DNA from: Terriglobia bacterium | GTDB lineage: Bacteria; Acidobacteriota; Terriglobia; Terriglobales; Acidobacteriaceae | DNA: 64,000 nt | NCBI GenBank assembly: GCA_020072815.1 | Contig: JAIQGE010000004.1 | Location: forward strand, 176,425 to 240,424 | Direction of reading: 5' to 3' | In this document: in pieces, positions 1-8,583 of the stretch | How the letters are laid out: each line of letters opens with the position of its first letter | Numbering within the stretch: the stretch's first letter is position 1 | Notes under the pieces: model-generated | Told to the model about the DNA's origin: nothing | Databases searched by the model: none | What the model saw: only the letters and a program-made list of their open reading frames with translations | Program-made: the position numbers and the translations under genes

Positions 1-141
1 GGCAACATTACCGCGGAGTTTACCGGGATCAACGTGGATAGCCAGCAAAGAAATGCCACGGCCCGCGGGACGGTCGGCAAGGGCGGGCCCACGATGCGCT
101 TGCGATCAGATCGCGGCACCATTCAGATCAGGAAACAGTAG
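1..141 (+). CDS. C-terminal end of a DUF4097-like (adhesin-type beta-helix) protein, partial
   Basis: The reading frame is open from base 1 and ends at a TAG at 139-141, giving the last 46 residues of a protein that begins outside the window. The tail reads as short beta-strand repeats ending in a pattern of the form LRSDRGTIQI followed by RKQ. That is typical of the last strands of DUF4097-type putative auto-transporter adhesin domains, which are often secreted or membrane-anchored. No start, signal peptide or other domain can be seen here, so the family assignment rests on this short tail only. Confidence 0.5.
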   Translation, partial: GNITAEFTGINVDSQQRNATARGTVGKGGPTMRLRSDRGTIQIRKQ

Positions 142-152
142 AAGAACGGTAG

Positions 153-302
153 TTGGCTGTTGGCTGTTGGCTGTTGGCTGTTGGCTTTTTGGTATTTGGC
201 GAAGGTTGCTGTCTTTGCGCTTTAGCTAAGAGCCAAAGGCCGAAAGCCAATAGCCAGTTGCCAGTACTAATTACTAAGTACCAATTACTAAGTACCAACT
301 AC
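153..302. repeat. Family D tandem/inverted repeat block
   Basis: Four full copies of the 7-mer TTGGCTG run from 153 to 180, followed by a partial copy. At 223-262 a degenerate inverted version appears (units like AGCCAATAGCCAG on the plus strand). A third tract at about 264-302 repeats ATTACTAAGTACCA. The block separates the partial gene from the 3' end of cmk. It has no spacer structure and is not a CRISPR array. Confidence 0.75.
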
Positions 303-1039
303 TTGCTCTTCCGCTCCGCCAGCTTGGAGTCTACGATTTCGCACGCCCGTTCCGCCACCTGGTCGAGCGTCAAATGCGTGGAATCAATGTGCACGGCGTC
401 CGGCGCGGGCTCCAGAGGCGAACTGGCGCGGGTGCGGTCCCGATGGTCGCGCTTGTGTAACTCCACCAGTACCGTTGTCTCGTGTTCTTCTGCGACCCGA
501 TTCTGCTGAAAGCGCCGTGAGCCGCGGATTTCCGGTTCAGCGTCAAGGAATATCTTGACCTCCGCGTTAGGGAAGACTTTGGTTCCGATATCGCGCCCTT
601 CCATGACGATTCCCCCGCCTTCGCCCATGGCGCGCTGGTGGGCCACCATCCATTCGCGCACCGGCGGATGCACGGAGACTCTTGAGGCCGCGTCGGTCAC
701 GTCCTGCTGGCGCACGCGGTCGGTGACGTCCCGGCGGTCGAGCACAACCCGGTTGCCTTCCGCACGCGGCAGCAGTTCGATCTGGGACGCCTGCGCCAGT
801 TCAGCCAGCGCAGCTCCGTCATCGAGCGAAGCGCCGGTTTCAATCGCCTTGAGCGCCAGAGCGCGATACATGGCGCCGCTCTCAATATTCACGTATCCAT
901 ACTTGCGGGCCAGCAGCGCAGCCAGCGTGCTCTTGCCCGAGCCGGCGGGACCGTCAATAGCGATCACCATCTTGCGTGGCGCGGAAGCGGAGGCCTCAGG
1001 CGCAACTTCGCTGGGCGCGCGGTCCTTGGCGCTAGACAT
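299..1039 (-). CDS. cmk: Cytidylate kinase
   Basis: Cytoplasmic enzyme that transfers phosphate from ATP to CMP or dCMP in pyrimidine nucleotide salvage and supply. The P-loop GPAGSGKS lies about 25 residues from the N-terminus, followed by an SGAMYRA substrate motif and a downstream GRDIGTKVFP segment, as in bacterial Cmk. Length (246 residues) fits the family after allowing for an N-terminal extension of about 22 residues. An in-frame ATG lies at 1063, but the ATG at 1039 has GGAGGCGGACGC directly before it and is preferred. The start overlaps the stop of the upstream AlkZ-related gene by 8 bases, so the two are probably translated from one mRNA. Confidence 0.93.
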   Translation of the reverse strand: MSSAKDRAPSEVAPEASASAPRKMVIAIDGPAGSGKSTLAALLARKYGYVNIESGAMYRALALKAIETGASLDDGAALAELAQASQIELLPRAEGNRVVLDRRDVTDRVRQQDVTDAASRVSVHPPVREWMVAHQRAMGEGGGIVMEGRDIGTKVFPNAEVKIFLDAEPEIRGSRRFQQNRVAEEHETTVLVELHKRDHRDRTRASSPLEPAPDAVHIDSTHLTLDQVAERACEIVDSKLAERKSK

Positions 1040-1895
1040 GCGTCCGCCTCCGCGGTTCCACAACCGGCGCCAGTTGGATGAAAGTCTTGGCGCCCACGGT
1101 GATGAAGCTGAGTTCGCGCGCAGCCAGCAGCGCGTTCATGGCTTCGCGAACCTTCGACCGCGGCGTGAGATGAGAAAGAAACTGTTCGAGCTCATCCTGC
1201 GTGGCGGCGATCGCCGTCTCCAGATACTTGCACAGCAACGCGGACACGGCTTCCGGCGCGGAAATTTCCACGCCTTCCCGCACCGCGCCGGGCGACCAGC
1301 GGTAAAACACGTCCCAGAACGAACCCTCCGTGGCGTTGTAATCCACGCGGGTGATTTTCAAGATGGTCCACAGCTCGCTCAGCGCGTTGTCCAGCGCGGC
1401 GATGCTCGTCTCCCGGCCCACCGCTTCCTGCAGCTGCCCCTTGCTCAGGGGACCGTGTTTCTGCAGCGCTTCGAATACGCGTCCGGAAAGTTGCGACACC
1501 GCGGCGCCCTGGGCTTTGGTCTTGGGCGGCGCTTTGGGATTGCGGTCACCCACCAGCGCATAGAAGAAAGGAAACAGCGAAGCGGCCACGATCAGGCTGG
1601 CGTCGCCGAACAGGTGCAGCTCATACGCACCCCGCTCCCGCAGCAGCCGGACCATCAACTCCGTGGCTTGCTGCGCGCGCGGATCAGCGAAGGCGTGCCT
1701 GGCGTCTGGCAGGCCGTCCGCCGTACCCACGTAGGCGCCCATGAACGTTGGCAGCGCGGGCAGCGTGCGTTCGGGATACAACAGGCAAAAACCCACGTCC
1801 TCAAGAAAAGCGCGCGCCTGCTCCAGCGTGCGGACCGGATCGCCCTGGAGCCGCCATTTGTGCGCCCGTTGCTGTTGCAGTTCTGGTTCAGTCAT
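1032..1895 (-). CDS. AlkZ-related winged-helix protein
   Basis: A 287-residue protein. It begins with a segment containing GFCLLYPERTLPALP, resembling the N-terminus of AlkZ/YcaQ-related proteins. A central part (about residues 130-200) reads like winged-helix modules (SGRVFEALQKHGPLSKGQL), and a second winged-helix-like part follows near the end. AlkZ/YcaQ proteins are HTH_42 DNA glycosylases that unhook alkylation crosslinks. The QxQ catalytic motif of true AlkZ is not evident, so glycosylase activity is not claimed. It sits immediately upstream of cmk with overlapping ends. It could also be a DNA-binding protein without enzymatic activity. Confidence 0.55.
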   Translation of the reverse strand: MTEPELQQQRAHKWRLQGDPVRTLEQARAFLEDVGFCLLYPERTLPALPTFMGAYVGTADGLPDARHAFADPRAQQATELMVRLLRERGAYELHLFGDASLIVAASLFPFFYALVGDRNPKAPPKTKAQGAAVSQLSGRVFEALQKHGPLSKGQLQEAVGRETSIAALDNALSELWTILKITRVDYNATEGSFWDVFYRWSPGAVREGVEISAPEAVSALLCKYLETAIAATQDELEQFLSHLTPRSKVREAMNALLAARELSFITVGAKTFIQLAPVVEPRRRTHV

Positions 1896-1930
1896 AGGTT
1901 GATGATCGACGCCCTTGCTGTGCGTTCGAC

Positions 1931-2053
1931 TTACGGCCAGCGCTGCGCCCCGTACAGCATCCTGACGATTTCAACAACACTTTCCTTTACACGATACACC
2001 ACGACGAACGGGAGCGGAGGAAACACCGGCTCCGTATTCGGCTGTAGGTCAAT
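1931..2053 (-). pseudogene. ParE/RelE-type toxin remnant (C-terminal part)
   Basis: Reading the minus strand from 2053 gives an open frame of 40 residues ending at a TAA (1931-1933). It includes LPFVVVYRVKE and ends VEIVRMLYGAQRWP, the hallmark end of ParE/RelE plasmid-stabilisation toxins. Going upstream, the frame hits a TGA at 2054-2056 and the expected 50-60 N-terminal residues are not recognisable. A family E repeat begins at about 2117. No antitoxin gene is present. I read it as a decayed toxin truncated near the repeat. The family call rests on the distinctive C-terminus. Confidence 0.5.
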
Positions 2054-2116
2054 TCAAATTCTGGCTAGATTTTCTTCAAGACCATTTTCTTCAGGACCAT
2101 CATGCACTCTAGGCTG

Positions 2117-2185
2117 TGTCATCCTGAGCGGAGCGACGCTGCGCAGCATGGCGTCGCGCAGTCGAAGGACCCCGAGAATCCTTCC
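2117..2185 (+). repeat. Family E repeat (TCATCCTGAGCGGAGCG type)
   Basis: Plus-strand copy of the repeat that begins TCATCCTGAGCGGAGCG and ends GTCGAAGGACCCC. An internal palindrome-like section (GCGACGCTGCGCAGC...GCGTCGC) is present. Reverse-orientation relatives are at 32876-32976, with shorter relatives at 16318, 20684, 21200 and 22811. It abuts the truncated toxin gene. Confidence 0.7.
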
Positions 2186-2257
2186 CCGACCATGCGGCTT
2201 CAGTGAGTTCTCACGACGCACACTCCCTCTCTCTCCTGTGTGGGCGGTTTTGGGATC

Positions 2258-2449
2258 CTACTCATTGGAGCGGTCCTCCCAGAAATATAAGAAGACACTG
2301 GCAATTGCGCTGATTGCCAATGACTCGATAATTGTCCCCAAGATCGGCTGGCCAAGTGCGTGGAGTTTGCGGAGTGAATCGAAAGCAATGAAGACGAAAA
2401 ACAATATTCCGACCTCCGCAAGCCATTTTGCAAGCTTGAATTTTCTCAT
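2258..2449 (-). CDS. Small two-helix membrane protein, unknown function
   Basis: A 63-residue protein with two hydrophobic stretches (about residues 14-24 and 44-57) separated by a short polar loop, ending in charged residues (WEDRSNE). The ATG at 2449 is preceded by AAGGTGG at good spacing, which favours it over the in-frame GTG at 2458. Codon use is more AT-rich than in neighbouring genes. I do not recognise a family. It lies between the toxin remnant/repeat and mutL, and the 50-base gap to mutL gives no clear operon link. Confidence 0.5.
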   Translation of the reverse strand: MRKFKLAKWLAEVGILFFVFIAFDSLRKLHALGQPILGTIIESLAISAIASVFLYFWEDRSNE

Positions 2450-2498
2450 CAATGCCACCTTGATCGCGTCATTTCGCTTTAAAAACGGCCCGCTGACC

Positions 2499-4490
2499 TC
2501 AAATCCGCTTGAACGCCTTCTGTATCTCTTTCACAGAATACCGCAGCACCACCGGACGCCCGTGCGGACACGTCATCGGACACTCCGTTTTGGCCAGTTC
2601 CTGCAGCAGCCACTCCATTTTGTTTTGTTCCAGCGGCATGTTGATCTTGATGGCCGCGTGGCAGGCGATGCTGGCGGCGATCCTCGCCCGGATCTTCTCC
2701 AGGTTCAGCGCCTGCTCTTCCTGTTGGAACTGGTCGAGCAATTCCAGCAGCATCTTTTCGACGTCCGCAGGCGGCACGCCCGCCGGGGCAGTCTTGACGG
2801 CCACCGTGCGCGCTCCAAACAGCTCCGCTTCAAAGCCGTTGCGGCGCAGCTCTTCAGAGATTTCAGTAAACACCGCCTGCTGGCCGGGCGAGAGTTCCAC
2901 GATCAGCGGCATGAGCATGCGCTGGCCCTCCTGCGACGCCTGGCTGCGGCTGCGCTCGCGCAGGATGCGTTCAAACAGGACGCGCTCGTGGGCCACGTGC
3001 TGGTCAATGATCCACAGGCCGTCCGCGTTCACGGCCAGGATGAACGAATCGCGCACCTGGCCCAGCGGTTTCAGGCTGGCGAGCACCAGCGCGTCTGGGA
3101 TTTCCTGCGGTTCGTCGGCCAGCACGTTGCCGCAGGCATCGCCGTGGCCGTTCGTCTTCCACGTAAGTACCGGCGCGGCAATCGGGCCAAAGCCGCTCAC
3201 CGCGGCGTTGGCTTCAATGGGGATCGGCGCGCCGGCAAACTGCAAACGCCCGCTCATTGGAAGCTGCGCCGGGGCCTGCAGGGAGAACTCATCGCGCGCG
3301 CCGGATGGCAAGGAAGCGTTGTCCGCCGGCCCGCCGGCCACGCCTTCATCGGCCATGCGTGCTCCCGGCGTCAGTCCCGGAGCCGCCGTGGGCTGCGCGT
3401 GAATCTCGCGGGTGAACTCCGGCACCGGACGCGCCTTCATCAGCGCCGCGCGCACCGAGTCGCGCACAAAATCATGCACCAGGGAATGCTGGCGGAACCG
3501 CACCTCCGTCTTCGACGGATGGACGTTGGCATCCACTTCCGCATTAGGCAGCTCGATGAACAGCAGCACCACGGGAAACACCGTGGGCGGAAGGATGTTG
3601 CGGTACGCCTCGGTCAGCGCGTGTTGCACCAGGCGATCGCGGATCAGCCGGTTGTTCACGAAAATGAAGATCGAGTTGCGGTTCAGCTTCTGCACTTCCG
3701 GCTTGGAGATGAAACCGTGCAGGCGCATGTCACCCGGCACTGGCGGCTGGTAATCTTCGTCGCGGCGCCAGGGCGGCGGTTCAGGGATTCCCACCCGCTC
3801 CAGCTTCACGGTCGCCGCAAGAGGAACAAGCTGGTCCAGGGTTTCGCGGCCAAAGACCTGGTAGATGCGCTGCGCGTGCGACTCCACCGGCGCCGCCACA
3901 AGCATGGCGTTGGTGGCCGAATGCAATTCAAAATGTTTTTCCGGATGCGCCAGCGCATAGTGCGTGACCAGCGACGCGATGTGCGAAAGCTCCGTGGACT
4001 CGGCCTTCAGAAATTTCTTGCGCGCGGGAGTATTGAAGAACAAATCGCGCACGGCGATGGACGTCCCCTGCGGCAGCCCGGCGTCTTCCACCCGGAGGAT
4101 CTTGCCGCCGGCAATCTCCAGCACGGTGCCGCTGTCTTCTTCCGGCGCGCGCGTCTCCAGCAGCATGCGCGAGACGCTGGCAATGGAGGGCAGCGCTTCC
4201 CCGCGGAAGCCCAGCGTGTGGATGTTCAGCAGGTCTTCGGCGTCTTTGATCTTGGACGTCGCGTGCCGTTCGAAGGCCAGCAGTGCGTCGTCGCGCACCA
4301 TGCCGCAGCCGTTGTCGGTGACCTGGACCAGCTTCCGTCCGCCGGCTTCCACTTGCACGCGGATGCGCGTGGCCCCGGCGTCCAAAGAATTTTCCAGCAG
4401 CTCCTTTAACACGGACGCGGGACGCTCCACCACTTCGCCGGCGGCGATTTTGTTGGCGACGTGTTCTGAAAGAACGTGGATGCGGCCCAT
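2499..4490 (-). CDS. mutL: DNA mismatch repair protein MutL (endonuclease type)
   Basis: Acts with MutS in mismatch repair. The N-terminal GHKL ATPase shows motif I (ENSLDAGATRI), DNGCGM and GFRGEALPSI. The C-terminal half carries a DQHxxHE-x4-E motif (DQHVAHERVLFE) and the partner motifs ACHAAIK and CPHGRP. These are the metal-binding residues of nicking MutL proteins in bacteria that lack MutH. A proline/alanine-rich linker joins the halves at about residues 330-420. At 663 residues it is full length. The start is the ATG at 4490, 12 bases beyond a family B repeat. In the active-site motif, Val replaces the usual Ala after DQH. The gene appears to stand alone. Confidence 0.95.
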   Translation of the reverse strand: MGRIHVLSEHVANKIAAGEVVERPASVLKELLENSLDAGATRIRVQVEAGGRKLVQVTDNGCGMVRDDALLAFERHATSKIKDAEDLLNIHTLGFRGEALPSIASVSRMLLETRAPEEDSGTVLEIAGGKILRVEDAGLPQGTSIAVRDLFFNTPARKKFLKAESTELSHIASLVTHYALAHPEKHFELHSATNAMLVAAPVESHAQRIYQVFGRETLDQLVPLAATVKLERVGIPEPPPWRRDEDYQPPVPGDMRLHGFISKPEVQKLNRNSIFIFVNNRLIRDRLVQHALTEAYRNILPPTVFPVVLLFIELPNAEVDANVHPSKTEVRFRQHSLVHDFVRDSVRAALMKARPVPEFTREIHAQPTAAPGLTPGARMADEGVAGGPADNASLPSGARDEFSLQAPAQLPMSGRLQFAGAPIPIEANAAVSGFGPIAAPVLTWKTNGHGDACGNVLADEPQEIPDALVLASLKPLGQVRDSFILAVNADGLWIIDQHVAHERVLFERILRERSRSQASQEGQRMLMPLIVELSPGQQAVFTEISEELRRNGFEAELFGARTVAVKTAPAGVPPADVEKMLLELLDQFQQEEQALNLEKIRARIAASIACHAAIKINMPLEQNKMEWLLQELAKTECPMTCPHGRPVVLRYSVKEIQKAFKRI

Positions 4491-4502
4491 GTGAATCTTA
4501 AT

Positions 4503-4694
4503 TTAACCACAAAGGACACGAAGGCACACAAAGAAGGCAAACGCGGCGCGTGCTGCTACGCGGCTCCGCCAACTTAAGCAAGATGCATTTGCAACTCGAA
4601 TCCGAGACGGCTTTGCGCACAGCTGGATCGTGCAGTCTACAAGAAAAAAGGGGGCACTCGCCTCCGTGCCCCTCTGTGTCCTCTGTGGTGAAGG
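4503..4694. repeat. Family B inverted repeat pair
   Basis: The left arm (4503-4535) reads ACCACAAAGGACACGAAGG and continues in the same style. The right arm (4659-4694) is the same type in reverse (CCTCCGTGCCCCTCTGTGTC, then CTCTGTGGTGAA). About 120 bases of non-coding sequence lie between. The pair fills the whole gap between mutL and the TldE-like gene, and its right arm ends 2 bases before that gene's stop codon. Confidence 0.75.
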
Positions 4695-4696
4695 CT

Positions 4697-6346
4697 CTAC
4701 TTTGCCGCCAGCGCCGGCGCCGGATAGTTTGGCAGTTTTTCCTTGGTGCGGTTGGAGCGCTGGATTTCCAATTCGTCAAACAGCAAGGACGGCGCAACGA
4801 TGGAACTGGGCAACGGCTCCGAACGGTTGTAGACATAGACGTCATTGCCGGCGGCGACGATACCAGTCCTCAAAGCGCGCGTATCCAGCAGGTGGAAGAC
4901 CGCGCCGCGGACCAGTTCCATGTGGCCATCGTTCACGTACACGCGCCACAGCAGACGCGGCGTCAACTGCGGCCCGGTGGTCTCCACGTAATAACCGTAC
5001 GGACGGCCCTGGTCCTTGCACATGGCGATCAACTTTTTCTTCAGTTCTTCAAAGCTCACCCCGTTGGCGGCGCTGAAAATCAAATTGGAGATTTGCGAGC
5101 GCGGCGGTCCGGCCAGCGACGTGCGCCCGTGGCCGTTGGAATGCGGAAAGTCGCGGATGGGCTCCCGTCCTAGCAGGTAGTTGGTCAGTACGCCCTTGTC
5201 AATCACCGTGACCGTCTGGGCGGCCGTGCCTTCATCGTCCACGTCATAGCTGCCGGCCAGCGTCTGCCCGTCAATTTTCTTCGACCGGGGATCGTCCACC
5301 ACGGTAAAGAAGTCCGGCAGCACCCGGCTCTTGTACGCGGAAGCAAAATCGCCGCGGGTGCGCGCTGAGTTCCCCAGCTCCGGGCGGATGCCCAGCACGT
5401 TGGGGACGATCAGGCGTTCAAACAGTGCGGTCGCCGCGTCGGCTGAGAACAGCACCGGGCCGCGATATTCATCTTCCGCCAGCGGCGCCTTGCGCAGCGC
5501 GGCAAAGGTGGCGATCAGCCGCTGCGTATCTTTTTCCGCTTCTTCCGGTTTGGGCAGTTCTTCCGGCCGGGTGACCACGTATCCTTGGCTGCGCTCCAAG
5601 CGCATAGCGTCGTCCGCCTGGGCAGAGCCGGAGAACCCATAGGTATAAACGGCCTTGCCGTTGCGCGTGATGGCCCCTTCCGTGTTTACGTAATAACGGT
5701 TCAGTACCCGGACATTGAAGAACGCGCTGGAGTTGTCCAGACTTGGGTCGCGACGGAACAAGTCAGAGTTGGCGCGAACGCGCTGTTTCCACGCGCTAAA
5801 ATCCAAGTCCAGCTTGGCCGGCTCGTGGACGGACGGCGTGGGCTTCTCCTGGGCAAAGTCGGCGACTTCGCTTTCCGTCTGCAGGTTTTTCAGCGCGGCC
5901 TGTTTTTCGCTGAGCCCGCCCAGCGCGGACTTGTACGCTTTGTCGGTGGCCAGCCAGAGCTGGCGGCGCAACGCCATTTCCTGGTTGTCAATGGGCAGCC
6001 CTTCCACCGTGCCCACGCCTTCGCCGTAATAGCTGTCCTGCTTGTAGTCGCCAATGCGGACCACCACACGCACCACGCGGACCAGGTTGGTATGGTCGCC
6101 GCGCAAAGCTCCCAGCGTGGCCTCCGCGGAAAAATCTCTGAGCTCAGTCACTTGATAATCAATGTAGTAAGGACGCTGCATCTCGCCCAGTTGTAGTTTT
6201 TCCTGGGAACGCCTCAGTTCGGTCAGCATGGCCTTGAGCACCGGATCGCCATGATCATCGGTTGCGATGGCCGATTTGTCGTCGGCCAAAGCCAGCGAGG
6301 TCAGCGAAACCGCGAGCAGAGCAAAGATCAAAATGGATTTGCGCAT
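4697..6346 (-). CDS. Exported TldE/PmbA-like protein with degenerate active site
   Basis: A 549-residue TldD/PmbA-family protein with an N-terminal signal peptide (about residues 1-21, ending SLALA). The C-terminal part has the family features SNGHGR, an FSAANG strand and a LLFDELEIQRS end. The position of the TldD zinc motif HExxxH is occupied by ALFERLIVP, so no metal site remains, as in TldE subunits of TldD/TldE heteromeric proteases. Its ATG overlaps the TAA of the upstream TldD-like gene by one base (TAATG), which implies coupled translation and a shared complex. In E. coli this pair is cytosolic, whereas both members here carry export signals. Substrate is unknown. Confidence 0.85.
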   Translation of the reverse strand: MRKSILIFALLAVSLTSLALADDKSAIATDDHGDPVLKAMLTELRRSQEKLQLGEMQRPYYIDYQVTELRDFSAEATLGALRGDHTNLVRVVRVVVRIGDYKQDSYYGEGVGTVEGLPIDNQEMALRRQLWLATDKAYKSALGGLSEKQAALKNLQTESEVADFAQEKPTPSVHEPAKLDLDFSAWKQRVRANSDLFRRDPSLDNSSAFFNVRVLNRYYVNTEGAITRNGKAVYTYGFSGSAQADDAMRLERSQGYVVTRPEELPKPEEAEKDTQRLIATFAALRKAPLAEDEYRGPVLFSADAATALFERLIVPNVLGIRPELGNSARTRGDFASAYKSRVLPDFFTVVDDPRSKKIDGQTLAGSYDVDDEGTAAQTVTVIDKGVLTNYLLGREPIRDFPHSNGHGRTSLAGPPRSQISNLIFSAANGVSFEELKKKLIAMCKDQGRPYGYYVETTGPQLTPRLLWRVYVNDGHMELVRGAVFHLLDTRALRTGIVAAGNDVYVYNRSEPLPSSIVAPSLLFDELEIQRSNRTKEKLPNYPAPALAAK

Positions 6347-8073
6347 TAGCGGGCCTCCTTTTTCGCGTCGCCGTCACCAGCTTTTTCCGGCCCCGGTGGC
6401 GGCAGGACCGGAGGCCGGTCATGCCCCTGCGCGACTTTCTGGACTTCAATCTCTGAGAACAACATGGCGGGAGCGGCGGCAGCCACCGGCACCGAGCCCG
6501 ATTCAGCGCCACACTCTCCGTTGAACACATCCATCTTCTGGCCCGTCAATTCAATGCGGCTGAGCGCGTTGCGCGGCGTGCCGATAATGTCCACGCCGCG
6601 GACCAGTTCGTCCGGACGGCCATCCGGATAAACTTTCCAAACCATAAGCGGCATCACCTGAAAGGCCTGCGGCATGTTGCGCATGGTCAGCGTGAACCCG
6701 CCGGCAATGTCTTCAAAGTACAGCCCAAAAGGCTTGCCCTGTTTTTTCACTTCGTCAATCAGAGCCTGGCGAAGCTGGTCGTCAGGAATGCTTTTGGTGG
6801 AGCGCACGATCAAATTCCCTTGCCGGCCCACCGGCATCATGCCATCCTGCGCGCGCCCGTGGCCGTTGGAATGCTCAAAACCCTTCACCGGCATGCGCGA
6901 CATCAAAAACTGTTTCAGCACGCCGTTCGAGATCAGCTCCACTCGCTGGCTCTTCTCGCCTTCTTCGTCGTAGCCGTACTGGCCGCTCAGTTCGACGCCG
7001 CCCAGCGTGGCCAGAGTGGGATCATCTTCCACGCTCAGGAACGCTGGGAGCACGCTGTGGCCCACGTCCTTGGTAAACGTCTGGCCTTCATTTTCGCCAC
7101 GCTGGCGCTGCCCTTCCAGGCGGTGTCCAACCACTTCATGGAAGAACACGGCGGCCGCGCGTCCGGAGAGCAAGGCCGGGCCGTTGAACGGCTCTACGAT
7201 GGGCGCTTTCTTCAGCTTCTGCAGGTCCTGCGCAATCTTTTCGATCTTGGCGGCCATCACTTGCTCGGACGCGAGCTTGTCAAACGTCGAAGCGTCAAAG
7301 GTTTCCGACCGCGCCAGGTCCATGCCGTCCGACGATCGCGTGCTGCCCAGGGCCAGCACGCGAATCAGAACACGCCCGTCCACAATCTTGGTGCCTTCGC
7401 TGGAGACGAAATACCGTTTGCCGTCCTGCACCAGCAGTATGATGTTGGAGCGTTCAATGTCTGGATACTTGGAGAAGATCGCTGACAACCGCCGCACCCG
7501 GTCTTCCCACTCGCGATGATCAAACACCGGCGCAGCCGCCATCTTGCCCGCGAATACCTGGGGTTTTTCCGTGGTAAAGTCCGGCGACGCATCTTCTTCT
7601 TCCGCGCGCACCTTAGTGTTGGTCTTTACCTCCAGATAAGCCTGGGCGGCCCGTTTGTACATGCGGTCCGTGTTGAGCCACAGCACGCGCGCAATGGCGT
7701 CTGCCCGGTCGTCCAGCGGCAACGCCGTGGTGACCACCGAATGGAAGCGGTTCTCACCGTGCGTGTTGTCCAGGTCCCGGCTGCCCACGCGCACGGAAAT
7801 ATCCACCGAGCGTTCATGCCGGTTGGCGTTGGCCAGAAGCGCGCCGTTGCTGGCGGCAATGACCAGGCTGGAATCGTCGCTGGCCGCGTAGCTGATGAAG
7901 TACGGCGCCGGGTCCGCCTTGCTCAGCGACGTCATGGCGCGGTCCATCTCCTGCTGCAGCGTGCGCAGCAAAACCGGATCAGGGGTGGAACTGGAGCCGG
8001 CCTGGGCAAAAACCGCCGGAACGGGCAGGACCAGTAATACCAGTCCGAGGAATAAAGACTTGAAAGAAGACAT
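6346..8073 (-). CDS. Exported TldD-like metalloprotease
   Basis: A 575-residue member of the TldD/PmbA family with a signal peptide (about residues 1-23, ending VFAQA). The zinc motif HEVVGH (HExxxH) is intact, followed by GHRLEGQRQRGENEG and later SNGHGR, as in active TldD proteases. The C-terminal strand MLFSEIEVQK matches the end of its partner. It is the first gene of a two-gene unit, with the degenerate partner starting inside its stop codon. The likely role is proteolysis of an envelope or secreted peptide by the heteromeric pair. The substrate cannot be told from the sequence. Confidence 0.9.
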   Translation of the reverse strand: MSSFKSLFLGLVLLVLPVPAVFAQAGSSSTPDPVLLRTLQQEMDRAMTSLSKADPAPYFISYAASDDSSLVIAASNGALLANANRHERSVDISVRVGSRDLDNTHGENRFHSVVTTALPLDDRADAIARVLWLNTDRMYKRAAQAYLEVKTNTKVRAEEEDASPDFTTEKPQVFAGKMAAAPVFDHREWEDRVRRLSAIFSKYPDIERSNIILLVQDGKRYFVSSEGTKIVDGRVLIRVLALGSTRSSDGMDLARSETFDASTFDKLASEQVMAAKIEKIAQDLQKLKKAPIVEPFNGPALLSGRAAAVFFHEVVGHRLEGQRQRGENEGQTFTKDVGHSVLPAFLSVEDDPTLATLGGVELSGQYGYDEEGEKSQRVELISNGVLKQFLMSRMPVKGFEHSNGHGRAQDGMMPVGRQGNLIVRSTKSIPDDQLRQALIDEVKKQGKPFGLYFEDIAGGFTLTMRNMPQAFQVMPLMVWKVYPDGRPDELVRGVDIIGTPRNALSRIELTGQKMDVFNGECGAESGSVPVAAAAPAMLFSEIEVQKVAQGHDRPPVLPPPGPEKAGDGDAKKEAR

Positions 8074-8140
8074 GGTAGCTATGAGTTTACATTAAGCGGT
8101 AGGGGCGGGGAATGTTACCGATGTTCGGTAACAGCCAATT

Positions 8141-8583
8141 TCACCGCAAAGGACGCAAAGGGCGCAAAGGAATTGGGATCACAAGCCGCTCACTACCCGC
8201 CGGATACCGTCACGCAAGTGCAGAGAATTGAAATTGATGAGGATTCCCAGCTTTTTGGTGCTGAGCTTCAAGTAAGACAAAACCTGGGCGGTATGGATTG
8301 CCGCGAGTCCGTCTACTGATTTCACCTCGACTACGACTAGGTCTTCAACCAGGAGATCAAGGCGGTAACCGACGTCAAGCCTTACCTCTCGGTAGACAAG
8401 CGGCAAAGGAACTTGCGTCAGCACCGTCAAGCCTTCGTTACGCAACTCATAGGCCAGACAAGCCTCATATGCACTCTCCAGCAGACCCGGCCCAATCGCC
8501 GAGTGCACGCGAAACGCAGCATCCAGGATAAGCTTGCTCAGCTCATTTTCGTTCTTAGCGGCCTTTGCGTCCTTTGCGGTCAA
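8141..8583. mobile_element. Family A inverted repeat pair enclosing a GxxExxY gene
   Basis: The left arm at 8141-8170 (plus strand) starts ACCGCAAAGGACGCAAAGG, and the right arm at 8553-8583 is the same 19-mer in inverted orientation. Each arm continues with a CGC-AAG unit. The pair encloses almost exactly one gene for a PD-(D/E)XK-type protein. Shorter family A pairs with no gene inside are at 22833-22968 and 38400-38552. Calling it mobile is inference: I see no target-site duplication. Confidence 0.4.

Noticed and set aside
153..302. Tandem repeats considered as a CRISPR array
   Set aside because: Units are 7-17 bases without unique spacers, and no cas genes are nearby.
555..4409. A plus-strand open frame of 1284 codons opposite cmk, the AlkZ-related gene and mutL
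   Set aside because: It is antisense to well-supported genes and has biased Arg/His/Gln composition without domains, as expected from GC-rich antisense frames.
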